Positions 34,483 to 43,047 of a stretch of 64,000 nucleotides of DNA are shown here, one piece after another. The DNA is from Aliivibrio finisterrensis_A (GTDB taxonomy: Bacteria; Pseudomonadota; Gammaproteobacteria; Enterobacterales; Vibrionaceae). The notes under the pieces are model-generated. The model was not told where the DNA came from, did not search any database, and saw nothing but the letters and a program-made list of their open reading frames with translations. Position numbers and translations under genes: made by a program. Every line of letters begins with the position of its first letter. Within the stretch, counting starts at the first letter, position 1. Location: NCBI RefSeq assembly GCF_004167675.1, contig NZ_SEZQ01000001.1, one strand, 5' to 3'.

Positions 34483-34874
34483 GCTGCACCTTGCATTGGA
34501 TTATTCGTGGTAAATGAAATTGGGACTATTTGACCATTTAGAATTACGTCTCCTTGAATATCAAAATACAAATGCAATGGACTGTGTATGTCCCCTAGGT
34601 AGCGTACTTGAATATTGCTAAGGCGAGACTCATAGCAAGTGATGACACGTTCGACTTCTCGCTTCACATGTAAAATGGCATCGTGAGGAGTCATGTGGGA
34701 CATATTAAGATCTGGTAGACCTAAGTCAGGTCGAATAAGTGCCGCTCCTTGTCGTGTTGATAGCAGTTGTGCAACGTGCGCGCGAATAGACTCAGTAATC
34801 GCATGAGTTGTTGATGCTTGGTTGTACTGTGTTGTTCCAGTTAGTAGCCGTTCAAATAAACGTTGTGATGCCAT
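34479..34874 (-). CDS. tssE: T6SS baseplate protein TssE (gp25-like)
   Basis: The 131-residue protein is a gp25/lysozyme-like baseplate subunit: RLFERLLTG at the N-terminus, then ESIRAHVAQLLSTRQGAALI, PDLGLPDLN and a gp25 core ending in VISFTTNNP-like strands (IVPISFTTNNP). It starts the sheath at the baseplate. It is separated from tssC by about 120 bases, the widest gap within the cluster. Confidence 0.93.
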   Translation of the reverse strand: MASQRLFERLLTGTTQYNQASTTHAITESIRAHVAQLLSTRQGAALIRPDLGLPDLNMSHMTPHDAILHVKREVERVITCYESRLSNIQVRYLGDIHSPLHLYFDIQGDVILNGQIVPISFTTNNPMQGAA

Positions 34875-34958
34875 GTGTCATTAATCCATTAATGCGTGAT
34901 AGTTGGGTAAACTATCTATATTTATAAAGCTTTCTATACTTATAAAACTCTCTGTACT

Positions 34959-34989
34959 CATAAAAAACGAATGTATGAGCACAGAGAAA
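34959..34989 (-). promoter_or_regulatory. Hairpin between tssC and tssE
   Basis: TGTACTCATA at 34951-34970 region and TATGAGCACA at 34973-34982 region pair over ten positions with one A-C mismatch and an 11-base AT-rich loop. No strong T-run follows on the minus strand. It may protect the tssB-tssC mRNA from 3' decay so that sheath proteins outnumber baseplate proteins; this is inference. Positions of the arms are approximate to a few bases. Confidence 0.4.
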
Positions 34990-34994
34990 TACGG

Positions 34995-36470
34995 TTACTC
35001 TTGATCCAGTTTGCCAACCAGTGACAACGTAAAATCAGAACCCATGTATTTAAAGTGAGGACGAACCGAAAGATTGACTTTGTACCAACCAGGGTTTCCT
35101 TCAACGTCCATAACTTCAATGTTTGCTGCGCGCAGCGGCCTACGACTACGAACTTCTGCTGGTGGGTTCTCTTGGTCTGCAATATATTGGCGTATCCAAG
35201 TATTTAACTCTTGCTCTAGATCGGTACGCTCTTTCCAACTACCAATTTGTTCGCGCTGTAATACTTTTATGTAATGAGCAAGGCGGCTAATAATGAAAAG
35301 ATAAGGAAGCTGAGTACCTAAACGGTAATTTAACTCGGCGGTTTTACCTTCTTCGGTATTACCGAAAAATTTGGCTTTTTGCACTGAGTTTGCAGAGAAG
35401 AATGCTGCATTATCAGAGCCTTTTCGCATAGTCAGCGCGATAAATCCTTCCTCTGCTAATTCGTATTCTCGGCGATCTGAAACCAAAACTTCAGTTGGGA
35501 TTTTAGTTTCAATGTCACCCATGCTTTCAAAATGATGCAGAGGTAGGTCTTCAACAGCTCCTCCAGATTGAGGGCCGATGATGTTTGGACACCAACGGAA
35601 ATTTGCAAAGCTGTCAGTAATACGTGACGCCATCGTAAAGGCGGTGTTTCCCCATAAATAATCTTCATGCGTGGTAGAGACATTTTCATGATAATTAAAG
35701 GTTTTTACCGGGTTCTCTTCTGGGTCATATGGTTGACGTAATAAGAACCTTGGTAATGTTAAACCAACAAAACGTGAATCTTCTTGCTCGCGGAAGCTTT
35801 GCCATTTTGTGTATTGTGGGCTTTCAAAGTGATCACTTAGATCTTTAAGATCAGGAAGACCTTCAAATGACTCTAGACCAAAGAACTTAGGTCCAGCAGC
35901 AGAAATGAAAGGGGCATGAGCCATTGCTGCTACAGACGCCACATTTTGAAGGTTTTTAATGTCAGGCGCAGAAGGGCCAAAGTCATAATTACCAATGATA
36001 GCACCAACAGGTTGCCCACCAAATGTGCCAAACTCATTAGTGTAGACGTGCTTATAAAGCCCTGATTGAGTGATTTCAGATGCATCTTCAAAGTCCTCTA
36101 ATAAATCGTTTTTAGACACATTAATGACTTCAATTTTGATGTTTTCACGAAAGTCAGTGCGATCAACTAATAATTTTAAACCGCGCCATGCTGATTCGAG
36201 TTGCTGGAAAGCAGAATGGTGTAATATCTCATCAACTTGAGTCCCTAAGCGTTGATCAATTTCGGTGATCATCTTGTCAATTAATGCTTTTTTAACTGGC
36301 TCTGCTTGGTTGTGTGGTTTTAATAGTTCTTCAATAAAAGCACTAACACCACGTTTAGCAATACCATAGGTCTCGTCTTCTGGTGTTAAGTTTGTTTGAG
36401 CAACAATTTGGTCAAGAAGGCCAGCAGTCGTTTCATTTTGCGCCTCTTGCAATGTACTTATTTCTGACAT
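34995..36470 (-). CDS. tssC: T6SS sheath protein TssC (VipB)
   Basis: The 491-residue large sheath subunit polymerises with TssB into the contractile sheath. Marks: FQQLESAWRGLKLLVDRTDF, GTFGGQPVGAIIGNYDFG, FISAAGPKFFGLESF, LPRFLLRQPYDP, FRWCPNIIGPQSGGAVEDLP and the C-terminal VNLSVRPHFKYMGSDFTLSL. It follows tssB by three bases. Confidence 0.97.
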   Translation of the reverse strand: MSEISTLQEAQNETTAGLLDQIVAQTNLTPEDETYGIAKRGVSAFIEELLKPHNQAEPVKKALIDKMITEIDQRLGTQVDEILHHSAFQQLESAWRGLKLLVDRTDFRENIKIEVINVSKNDLLEDFEDASEITQSGLYKHVYTNEFGTFGGQPVGAIIGNYDFGPSAPDIKNLQNVASVAAMAHAPFISAAGPKFFGLESFEGLPDLKDLSDHFESPQYTKWQSFREQEDSRFVGLTLPRFLLRQPYDPEENPVKTFNYHENVSTTHEDYLWGNTAFTMASRITDSFANFRWCPNIIGPQSGGAVEDLPLHHFESMGDIETKIPTEVLVSDRREYELAEEGFIALTMRKGSDNAAFFSANSVQKAKFFGNTEEGKTAELNYRLGTQLPYLFIISRLAHYIKVLQREQIGSWKERTDLEQELNTWIRQYIADQENPPAEVRSRRPLRAANIEVMDVEGNPGWYKVNLSVRPHFKYMGSDFTLSLVGKLDQE

Positions 36471-36473
36471 GAA

Positions 36474-36974
36474 TTATTCCTTTTCTGTTGCTAAACCAAG
36501 TTCGTTTAAAAGCTTCTCGCGGGCAGTTTCATCCACTAAGGCGTCTTCAATCGCTTTTCTAAATGCAGGCACATTACCTAGCGGCCCTTTTAACGAAACA
36601 AGAGCTTCACGAAGGTCCATTAATCCTTTAAGTTCGGGTACTTGTTCTACAATACTTGCAGGATCAAAATCATTAATATGCTTAAAAGAGAGATTTACAG
36701 GGATCTCATCGCTACCTTCTTCGCCTTCCTGTAGCTGGTTTTTGACACCAAATTGAATATTCAGGTTTTGTTTTTCAATTACATCGTTAAAGTTGTTTTT
36801 ATCAACACTAAATGGCTTTCTATCTTCGAGCTTTCGCTCATCTTCTTGTTGAGTAAAATCACCAAGTACCATCATCTTGAGTGGGAGTTCAAGTTCTTCG
36901 GTTGCATCACCAGTCGCTGGTTTGAATGTCACATTTACACGCTCTTTTGGCGCAACAGATCCATCTTTTGACAT
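36474..36974 (-). CDS. tssB: T6SS sheath protein TssB (VipA)
   Basis: The 166-residue small sheath subunit has the family start KDGSVAPKERVNVTFKP, then LPLKMMVLGDFTQQEDER, RKPFSVDKNNFNDVI and VNLSFKHINDFDP. It binds TssC through its C-terminal helix, which in V. cholerae also carries the ClpV recognition site of the sheath. It lies 48 bases after tssA. Confidence 0.96.
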   Translation of the reverse strand: MSKDGSVAPKERVNVTFKPATGDATEELELPLKMMVLGDFTQQEDERKLEDRKPFSVDKNNFNDVIEKQNLNIQFGVKNQLQEGEEGSDEIPVNLSFKHINDFDPASIVEQVPELKGLMDLREALVSLKGPLGNVPAFRKAIEDALVDETAREKLLNELGLATEKE

Positions 36975-37022
36975 GGGGTCTCCTAGTTTTACATTGTATA
37001 TCAGTAGGTTAGTGTTTTTGGT

Positions 37023-38576
37023 TTAGCTGAGAACTCGCATTGGATTTAGACAACAGAGTCGTTCACGTAATTGAGCCATTACGGCTTTATCTTGTTCTTT
37101 TACTGGCTGTTGGTTTTGGCATGATAACCAAAGCTCTAATAAACGTTCTTCAAGTACCGGATCCCAATCTCTCAATACTGACCCTGAAAATTGAGTATCG
37201 AGCCAGCGAAGTAATGGAATAGCTAAATCAAATTTTTTTGCATGAGATAACAGCTTGGCTTGAGAAAACTGCCAAAAGAAAGCCTCTCTTGCAGAGCGTG
37301 AATGATGATGGCCTAAGATAAGTGGGTGTAACGCTTCACTAAGAGAGGATTGAAGTAATTGTTCTTGTGCGTCTCTGAGTGTTGAATCCCATTCACTTTT
37401 TGTGTTGCTTTCGATAAAAGAAGATTGAGAAGAAACTGGTGTCGATTTGACTTCAGAGCACTGCTGCTCTAACCATGCTTTGGTAGAAGCATTGGCAAAT
37501 TCAGAACCGTCATCAAATTTAAGAGTAATAATATCAGGTGTTTTTTTGAGTAATAAAGTGAGCTGATCTATGACCGATTGTGCTGCGTCATCATGTTTTA
37601 ATTCGGTAAGGGTTTCCCATACCATGAAATGGCCATCGAGCCAAAAAGGGGATTTCGAGAGGCTCTCTTCTATTTCAATTAATAGCTTAGAATGGTTTGC
37701 TTCGTTTTTTAGTTGCTGAAAGTGCTGCTGTCTAGCTTGAGGGACAGGTTTTAACATAGTTACTTTACTGTCATTACTCGCAGGAACCTGTGCAATGGTA
37801 AGCCAAGTTAGTGTTCTATTTAGTTGATAGACTTTTTCATCATTGATTCGCTGGTTTAGCCAATATTTAGATAAGGAACGAGCGACATCTTGTAGGTGAC
37901 GAAGTGCCTTATTTGCATCTCTGTCATTAGTAATTTCGGTTTGTGTAAATGATAGAGATGCATCGCTAGCTACTGTTGTTTTTTTCTCGATTTTTTGAGA
38001 GGGAACTGGGGCATCTGGGATGTCTTTGAGTATCGATGATTTTAATCGTTTCTTATGTGTTTTTAATTGATTAATGATAGATGAAACATTATCAGTATTA
38101 GACTCAAAAATAGTGGAAATAGTAGTTTCTAAATCAGTAAACAAAATAACAAAGTCATCAGTAGATTCTATTTTATCAATATGATTAATTAGCTCTTTTG
38201 CTATCTCATTTATTATATTAACACTTTGGTTAATAGATGAATATAAACGTTTCTTTCTGCTAGGAAATACATCGGATTTATATTTAATAATAAAACTGTT
38301 AATTATAGGGGTAAGTACAATAAGTTCTTTAGTTAATCCTTCTTTTTGAATAGACAATAAAATCCAGTAAATTAATCGATAATCTTTCGTTTGATTTTCT
38401 AATAGATTCAATGAGTTATTGCGAACTAGTGACCAGTCCGTTTTGCTAGTAGCAAACAGATTAGTCGAATTACTTACTTCATTTTCGATGGCTTCAAATT
38501 CAGATTCATAAGATAGATCTGTGCCAAAGCGATTCTCTCCTGATATATCAGTGAGAATATTATTATAAGAATACAT
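37023..38576 (-). CDS. tssA: T6SS TssA, VasJ type
   Basis: This protein of about 517 residues has an N-terminal ImpA domain (DYRLIYWILLSIQKEGLTKEL, FPSRKKRLYSSINQSV) and a C-terminal VasJ-like domain (RTLTWLTIAQVP, LSKSPFWLDGHFMVWETL, AREAFFWQFSQAKLL). Long TssA proteins cap or coordinate sheath extension. ATG at 38576 is preferred: AGGG lies five bases before it. A TTG at 38591 would add five residues. It is the first gene of the T6SS transcription unit. Confidence 0.9.
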   Translation of the reverse strand: MYSYNNILTDISGENRFGTDLSYESEFEAIENEVSNSTNLFATSKTDWSLVRNNSLNLLENQTKDYRLIYWILLSIQKEGLTKELIVLTPIINSFIIKYKSDVFPSRKKRLYSSINQSVNIINEIAKELINHIDKIESTDDFVILFTDLETTISTIFESNTDNVSSIINQLKTHKKRLKSSILKDIPDAPVPSQKIEKKTTVASDASLSFTQTEITNDRDANKALRHLQDVARSLSKYWLNQRINDEKVYQLNRTLTWLTIAQVPASNDSKVTMLKPVPQARQQHFQQLKNEANHSKLLIEIEESLSKSPFWLDGHFMVWETLTELKHDDAAQSVIDQLTLLLKKTPDIITLKFDDGSEFANASTKAWLEQQCSEVKSTPVSSQSSFIESNTKSEWDSTLRDAQEQLLQSSLSEALHPLILGHHHSRSAREAFFWQFSQAKLLSHAKKFDLAIPLLRWLDTQFSGSVLRDWDPVLEERLLELWLSCQNQQPVKEQDKAVMAQLRERLCCLNPMRVLS

Positions 38577-38762
38577 ATTCACCCTAGCCAAATGATGTGA
38601 TTCAAGAATATTATTAAGTTTTTTATTATTATATTTTTTATTTATATACTAATGATAAATGGCTATGGGATATTAAGGAAGGGTAATAATTCGCGATGAA
38701 AATTAATTGAGAAATAGATCTAAGTTTTATGTAAATAAATTAAATACATCTATTTCACCTGG

Positions 38763-38794
38763 CTCACTATTGAGAGTGATGACTCATAAGTGAG
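38763..38794. other. Hairpin between ybaM and tssA
   Basis: CTCACTATTGAG and CTCATAAGTGAG form a 12-base stem with a two-base internal mismatch and an eight-base loop. There is no T-run, so it is not a standard terminator. It separates the housekeeping priC-ybaM unit from the T6SS operon and could also be a binding site, since the arms are palindromic. Confidence 0.4.
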
Positions 38795-38802
38795 ATGATT
38801 GT

Positions 38803-39006
38803 TTATTTGTTTTTAAAATCATTAAGTACGATTTCTAATGCTTTTACTGCAATGTCTTTTTTTACTTCGTTACTTTCTAATAGGTAAATTAAATCGACAG
38901 CAAGTTTAATTTCATCTGGAGCATTATCGAGTGGGCTAGTTGGTGTTTCTTGTTCAATGCTAACGTTAGTTTCGATATCATCGTTAATTGCTTGTTCTTT
39001 AGTCAT
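38803..39006 (-). CDS. ybaM: YbaM-family protein (DUF2496)
   Basis: The 67-residue acidic protein contains LDNAPDEIKLAVDLIYLLE and VAVKALEIVLNDF-like helices, matching E. coli YbaM (LENAPDDVKLAVDLIVLLE). The function of the family is unknown. It overlaps priC by eight bases, the same neighbour order as in E. coli, which supports the assignment. The N-terminal 25 residues are an acidic extension. Confidence 0.85.
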   Translation of the reverse strand: MTKEQAINDDIETNVSIEQETPTSPLDNAPDEIKLAVDLIYLLESNEVKKDIAVKALEIVLNDFKNK

Positions 39007-39550
39007 TTTGCTCTCGATAAGTAATTTGTTGTTCTAAACGTTTCATGGCTTCTTTACAGCGTTCTAATCGCTTTTCTGTGGTAAGAAGTGTTTTTTGTAA
39101 ACCTTGCTGCTGAGAAAAAGAATGGCAGTTATTTATGGCGTGCTCTTGCTCTCTAACCATTTGAGTTAGTCGGCGTTCCCATTCTTGATGCTGAGCCAAG
39201 TCTTGATACATATCACTAATCGGCTTTTTGTAGCTGCCTTTTGGCCTTGGTTCATTTGAACGGATACGTTGAGTTGCCACCTCTCGTTGAATTGCTTCTA
39301 TTTGTGCGACTAGCATTTGTGTTAAATATTCGGCACGTTGGGCTGTGAGGATACCTGCTTTTTCTTCTCGTTGAATTGACCCAAGCGTTGATTTAGTTTC
39401 GTTGATGCAAGGAACAAGGTAACGACTGCGGCAGCCAAATAATCGCTCATCAAATAAGGGTAATCGCTGTTCACCTCGGCGACGATCGATTTCTGCAGCC
39501 GTTTTCCCTAGCTGTTCAAGCATGATTTCAATAGAACTGAAGTTTGTCAT
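38999..39550 (-). CDS. priC: Primosomal replication protein PriC
   Basis: The 183-residue helical protein restarts stalled replication forks by helping load DnaB. Features: LFDERLFGCRSRYLVPCINE, LVAQIEAIQREVATQRIR, YQDLAQHQEWERRLTQMV and a basic C-terminal helix. Gene order with ybaM supports the call. It starts at ATG 39550. Confidence 0.9.
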   Translation of the reverse strand: MTNFSSIEIMLEQLGKTAAEIDRRRGEQRLPLFDERLFGCRSRYLVPCINETKSTLGSIQREEKAGILTAQRAEYLTQMLVAQIEAIQREVATQRIRSNEPRPKGSYKKPISDMYQDLAQHQEWERRLTQMVREQEHAINNCHSFSQQQGLQKTLLTTEKRLERCKEAMKRLEQQITYREQND

Positions 39551-39564
39551 TGTATCCTCTCAAT

Positions 39565-40335
39565 TTAGAACCATGCATCCAGCGCAAGTTTAGCCGCTAA
39601 GATACAGACAACAGTAACAAAAACAGGGCGAATAAATTTTGAGCCAAATCGAATTGCAGAATGAGCACCAATAAAAGCGCCAACCATTAAACACCCCCCC
39701 ATAGTTAATCCGAGGGCCCAATTAATATGTCCAAGAAAAGCAAACGTGATTAATGAGGTTATATTACTGGTAAAGTTCATTGCTTTGGCTAAACCAGAGG
39801 CAAGTAATATATTTAGACGATACATAGCCATGCTGCTGACTGTCCAAAATGCTCCAGTACCAGGGCCAGCAACGCCATCATAAAATCCAAGAGTTAAGCC
39901 TTGAATGATTTGTTGTTTTTTTAATGTGGGTGTTTTTTCAGGTAATTGGTTTTGTTCTGATGTGACGCTTTTAGGCCAAATAGTATATAAGGCGGCGGCT
40001 AAGATAATAAGAGGTAAGCCTTTTTCTAACCACTCTGTAGAAATATAGTTAACTAATAGAGTGCCAAAGGTTGCCCCAAATAGTGTGGCGATAAAAGAAG
40101 CCTTCCAAAAGTTGGGGTCAAATAATTTTTTTTTGAAATAGGTAAGTGCGGCTGTTGATGAGGCAAACGTAGCGGCCAGTTTGTTAGTACCTAAAGCAAT
40201 GTGTGGTGGTAATCCAATGGATAATAATGCAGGTACGGTTAACATTCCGCCACCGCCTGCAACCGCATCGATAAATCCAGCAATAAAAGCAACCAACCCT
40301 AAAATAAGCAGGGTACTTGGTTCAAGAAATTCCAT
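39565..40335 (-). CDS. TSUP-family permease, YfcA-like
   Basis: The 256-residue inner-membrane protein has two repeats of the TauE/SafE (TSUP) fold with about eight helices. The N-terminal FIDAVAGGGGMLTVPALLSIGLPPHIALGTNKLAAT and the second repeat GFYDGVAGPGTGAFWTVS are hallmarks. Proteins of this type carry sulfite, sulfonates or other anions; E. coli YfcA is of unknown substrate. It lies just upstream of priC on the same strand. Confidence 0.88.
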   Translation of the reverse strand: MEFLEPSTLLILGLVAFIAGFIDAVAGGGGMLTVPALLSIGLPPHIALGTNKLAATFASSTAALTYFKKKLFDPNFWKASFIATLFGATFGTLLVNYISTEWLEKGLPLIILAAALYTIWPKSVTSEQNQLPEKTPTLKKQQIIQGLTLGFYDGVAGPGTGAFWTVSSMAMYRLNILLASGLAKAMNFTSNITSLITFAFLGHINWALGLTMGGCLMVGAFIGAHSAIRFGSKFIRPVFVTVVCILAAKLALDAWF

Positions 40336-40364
40336 ATAAACTCTTAATTATAAGTATAGGTAGA

Positions 40365-40384
40365 GTCGCCGTTCAATTGGCGAC
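40365..40384. other. Hairpin between dinG and the TSUP gene
   Basis: GTCGCC and GGCGAC form a six-base stem around GTTCAATT. There is no T-run, so termination is doubtful. Confidence 0.35.
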
Positions 40385-40435
40385 AATCGTTAGCTGTAAC
40401 AGGTAAAAATACAGTTTAAGTAAAAAGAAGAACCT

Positions 40436-42520
40436 TTACTCTATCACTCTCTTAAAAGGAGGTAATGCATCTAAAAGCGCTTTGCCATAACGTTTAGTTA
40501 TAACGCGGCGATCAAACAGCACAACTCTACCAGAATCTTCTTCTTTACGCAGTAAGCGTCCAACCGATTGGATCAATTTTTTACTCGCTTCTGGAACGCT
40601 GATCTGCATAAATGGATTGCCACCTCGGCTTTCAATATATTCAGAATGCGCTTCTTCTACCGGTGAAGTAGGAACTCCAAATGGGATCTTAGTGATGATT
40701 AAATTGGTTAGTAGGTTTCCAGGTAAATCTAAGCCTTCAGAAAAACTTCCTGTACCAAATAAGATGCTGATTTTATTTTCCTCACAAAGCTTCTTATGCT
40801 TTTTTAAGATCTCTTGACGAGACTCTTGACCTTGAATCAATAAACTCCAACCGTGTTTCTTGGCTATTTTTTCAATGCCTTCTGCAACTTTGTTCATTTG
40901 CCAATAAGAAGAGAACAAAACTAAGCTTGAGGTTTGATCAGCAAGATAAAAAGGTAACTCTTCAATTAATAAATCCGTAAAACCGGGAGCAGAAGGCTCC
41001 ATTGGCAGTTTTGGAATAACCAATTGTGCGTTTTCTTGATAATTAAACGGAGAAGCTAAAGAGAGAAAACGAACGCCATCTTCTGGCCTCTCTGAAATTC
41101 CAGCTTGCTTACAGAAGAATGAATAACTGTTAAGCGCGCGCATAGTTGCTGAAACAATAACAGCACCAGCAGCGCGACTCCAAAGATTTTGTTCCAATTG
41201 CCAACCGACTTCCAGCGGAGATACATTAATGACAGTGTCACTTTCTCTGTCTTTACTTTTCTCTAGCCAACGAGCAAGTGGTGCGCCTTTATCGCTGTTA
41301 GGCTTTGCCATTAAGAACCAGACTTGAGCTAAGTTTTCTAATCGTTGTAGATAAAACCCCATTTCTGCTAATGCAGGCTCTGCCATTCTTGGTGCTAGTT
41401 CTCCGTCTTTCATTCGTTCGGATATTAAATCACTGATCTTGGCTAATGCTTGATTTGCTTTGGTTGAAACCTCTTTTAACTCTTTTGCTTGTTCAGCGAG
41501 CCAAATTGGAATTTCACCGTGCTCGAAACGATAAATACCATCATCATTAAAGAGTGTCGGATCAAACTGTTTACTTAGCTGATTTAAAGAGGGGATAAGC
41601 TCTTGTAGATTTTCATGCAGTGTATTTTGAAAACGATTCACTCGCTTCTGATCGGCAAGATTACAAAATTTACTGACCGATTTATTTAATGACTCTAGCC
41701 AAGAAGCTGTGCCTTTTAAACTTGCAGCAGCAGAAGAGTGTTCACGTGCTACGTTAGGCAAGTGGTGCGCTTCATCAAATATATAGATGGTTTGCTCTGG
41801 CTCAGAAAGTACCACTCCACCGCCCAAGTCGATATCGGCCATCACAAGGCTGTGATTTGCGATCACTACATCCGCTTTATCCAGATGCTCTCGTGCTTTC
41901 TGAAAAGGGCAATCTCGATGCATTGGTAAACCGTTATGGCAGCTGTATTTATCAGAGACAACATTTTGCCAGATAGAAGAAGGTACTGTTGTTGGCCAAC
42001 TGTCGATGTCTCCATCCCATTTACCTTCTGAATGCGCTTTATACATTCTTCTCAAAAGATCTAAATCTTTCTTTTTAGGTTTTTCTGTAAACAAAGCCGT
42101 CTGTTTATCTTCTTCGTGATTCGTTTCTACCAATAGAGCCAGTTTATGGCTACAGCAGTAACGCTGTCTTCCTTTTGCAATGATAAAAGAGAAGGGAAGT
42201 GGTGAGATACGGCGATAAAAAGGCAAGTCTTTATGAGCGAGTTGTTCCTGTAAGGCAACGGTTGCCGTAGAAATGACCACTTTCTTATTGTTCAGTTTGG
42301 CAAAGGGAATTGCACTTAGTAGGTAAGCTAAGGATTTGCCAATGCCTGTCCCTGCTTCTGCCACAATCATGCGATGTGTATCACTGTATTCACCTGCAAG
42401 TGATTTAGCGATTTCTGCTACTAAATAGTTCTGTGCACGGCGAGGTATGAAACCTGGTAATTGATCTTGTAGTGTTTTATAGCTTTCGCGGATGCAATCA
42501 GTAACAGCTTTGTTCAGCAT
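40436..42520 (-). CDS. dinG: ATP-dependent DNA helicase DinG
   Basis: The protein of about 694 residues is an XPD-type 5'-3' helicase that unwinds R-loops and forked DNA. Motifs: EAGTGIGKSLAYL (Walker A), TATVALQEQL, a four-Cys iron-sulfur region (RYCCSH, KYSCHN, DCPF), IFDEAHHLP (DEAH), VSATMRALNSYSF and QSVGRLLRKEEDSGRVV. ATG 42520 (MLNKAVTDCIRES) fits DinG N-termini; a start at 42592 would add 24 unrelated residues. It shares a divergent intergenic region with the first porin. Confidence 0.92.
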   Translation of the reverse strand: MLNKAVTDCIRESYKTLQDQLPGFIPRRAQNYLVAEIAKSLAGEYSDTHRMIVAEAGTGIGKSLAYLLSAIPFAKLNNKKVVISTATVALQEQLAHKDLPFYRRISPLPFSFIIAKGRQRYCCSHKLALLVETNHEEDKQTALFTEKPKKKDLDLLRRMYKAHSEGKWDGDIDSWPTTVPSSIWQNVVSDKYSCHNGLPMHRDCPFQKAREHLDKADVVIANHSLVMADIDLGGGVVLSEPEQTIYIFDEAHHLPNVAREHSSAAASLKGTASWLESLNKSVSKFCNLADQKRVNRFQNTLHENLQELIPSLNQLSKQFDPTLFNDDGIYRFEHGEIPIWLAEQAKELKEVSTKANQALAKISDLISERMKDGELAPRMAEPALAEMGFYLQRLENLAQVWFLMAKPNSDKGAPLARWLEKSKDRESDTVINVSPLEVGWQLEQNLWSRAAGAVIVSATMRALNSYSFFCKQAGISERPEDGVRFLSLASPFNYQENAQLVIPKLPMEPSAPGFTDLLIEELPFYLADQTSSLVLFSSYWQMNKVAEGIEKIAKKHGWSLLIQGQESRQEILKKHKKLCEENKISILFGTGSFSEGLDLPGNLLTNLIITKIPFGVPTSPVEEAHSEYIESRGGNPFMQISVPEASKKLIQSVGRLLRKEEDSGRVVLFDRRVITKRYGKALLDALPPFKRVIE

Positions 42521-42592
42521 GATGAGCTCTAGTGAAGATAAAAAACTATTGTAGCACGCGTTATCTAATGTGATCTCCTGCAAAGAATGCAT

Positions 42593-42888
42593 TCTTATGT
42601 ATTTAAATCGAGATACACGTCACGAAAATAAGATGAACTTATATTGAAGATCTAAATGTTAATTTTTAGATTTGCAATTATTGTTGTTTATATGCATTTG
42701 ATGGGTTTTTACTCTACATGTGTCGTTATTGCCTCCATTTTTCAGAATTAAATTCTTTTGCACTAAGAAATAAATATTTACTTAAAGTTTCATTTTAATG
42801 TGTGCTATGTGTCTGAAATACCCGCGGGCGGGTGTAAGTGATTGTTTTTATTTAATTTATGTTTTTTGAGTTAAATTTATGCGAGACA
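42593..42888. other. AT-rich region between dinG and porin 1
   Basis: No gene is seen. A GC-rich hairpin, ACCCG-CGGG-CGGGT at 42820-42833, stands out in DNA that is otherwise strongly AT-rich and lies about 55 bases before the porin promoter. Regulator sites for the porin are likely here, but I cannot identify one. Confidence 0.45.
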
Positions 42889-42917
42889 TTGACATGGAAG
42901 GAAAGATTTTGCAAAGT
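42889..42917 (+). promoter_or_regulatory. Promoter of porin 1
   Basis: TTGACA at 42889-42894 and CAAAGT at 42912-42917 are 17 bases apart. The same boxes, spacing and flanks (GCAAAGTAGC) occur before porin 2, which supports function. The leader is about 125 bases long. Confidence 0.75.
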
Positions 42918-43003
42918 AGCACTCGACATTCAGAAACGCTGATTAATCACACAGTTAGATGTGCTGGTCAGTGAAGAATAAAATTACATAAATACATGGA
43001 ACC

Positions 43004-43018
43004 GGAAATCGGATTTCC
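43004..43018 (+). promoter_or_regulatory. Leader hairpin of porin 1
   Basis: GGAAATCGGATTTCC forms a six-base stem with a CGG loop, 29 bases before the start codon. The 50 bases around it, through the AAGG ribosome site, are almost identical in the second porin gene. Confidence 0.65.
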
Positions 43019-43047
43019 AAATCTTTAAGAAAAGGCAGTGGATTATT

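Noticed and set aside
38592..38760. Sigma-54 promoter before tssA
   Set aside because: I looked for TGGCAC-N5-TTGC on the minus strand and found no acceptable match; AT-rich DNA gives several possible sigma-70 -10 boxes but none convincing.
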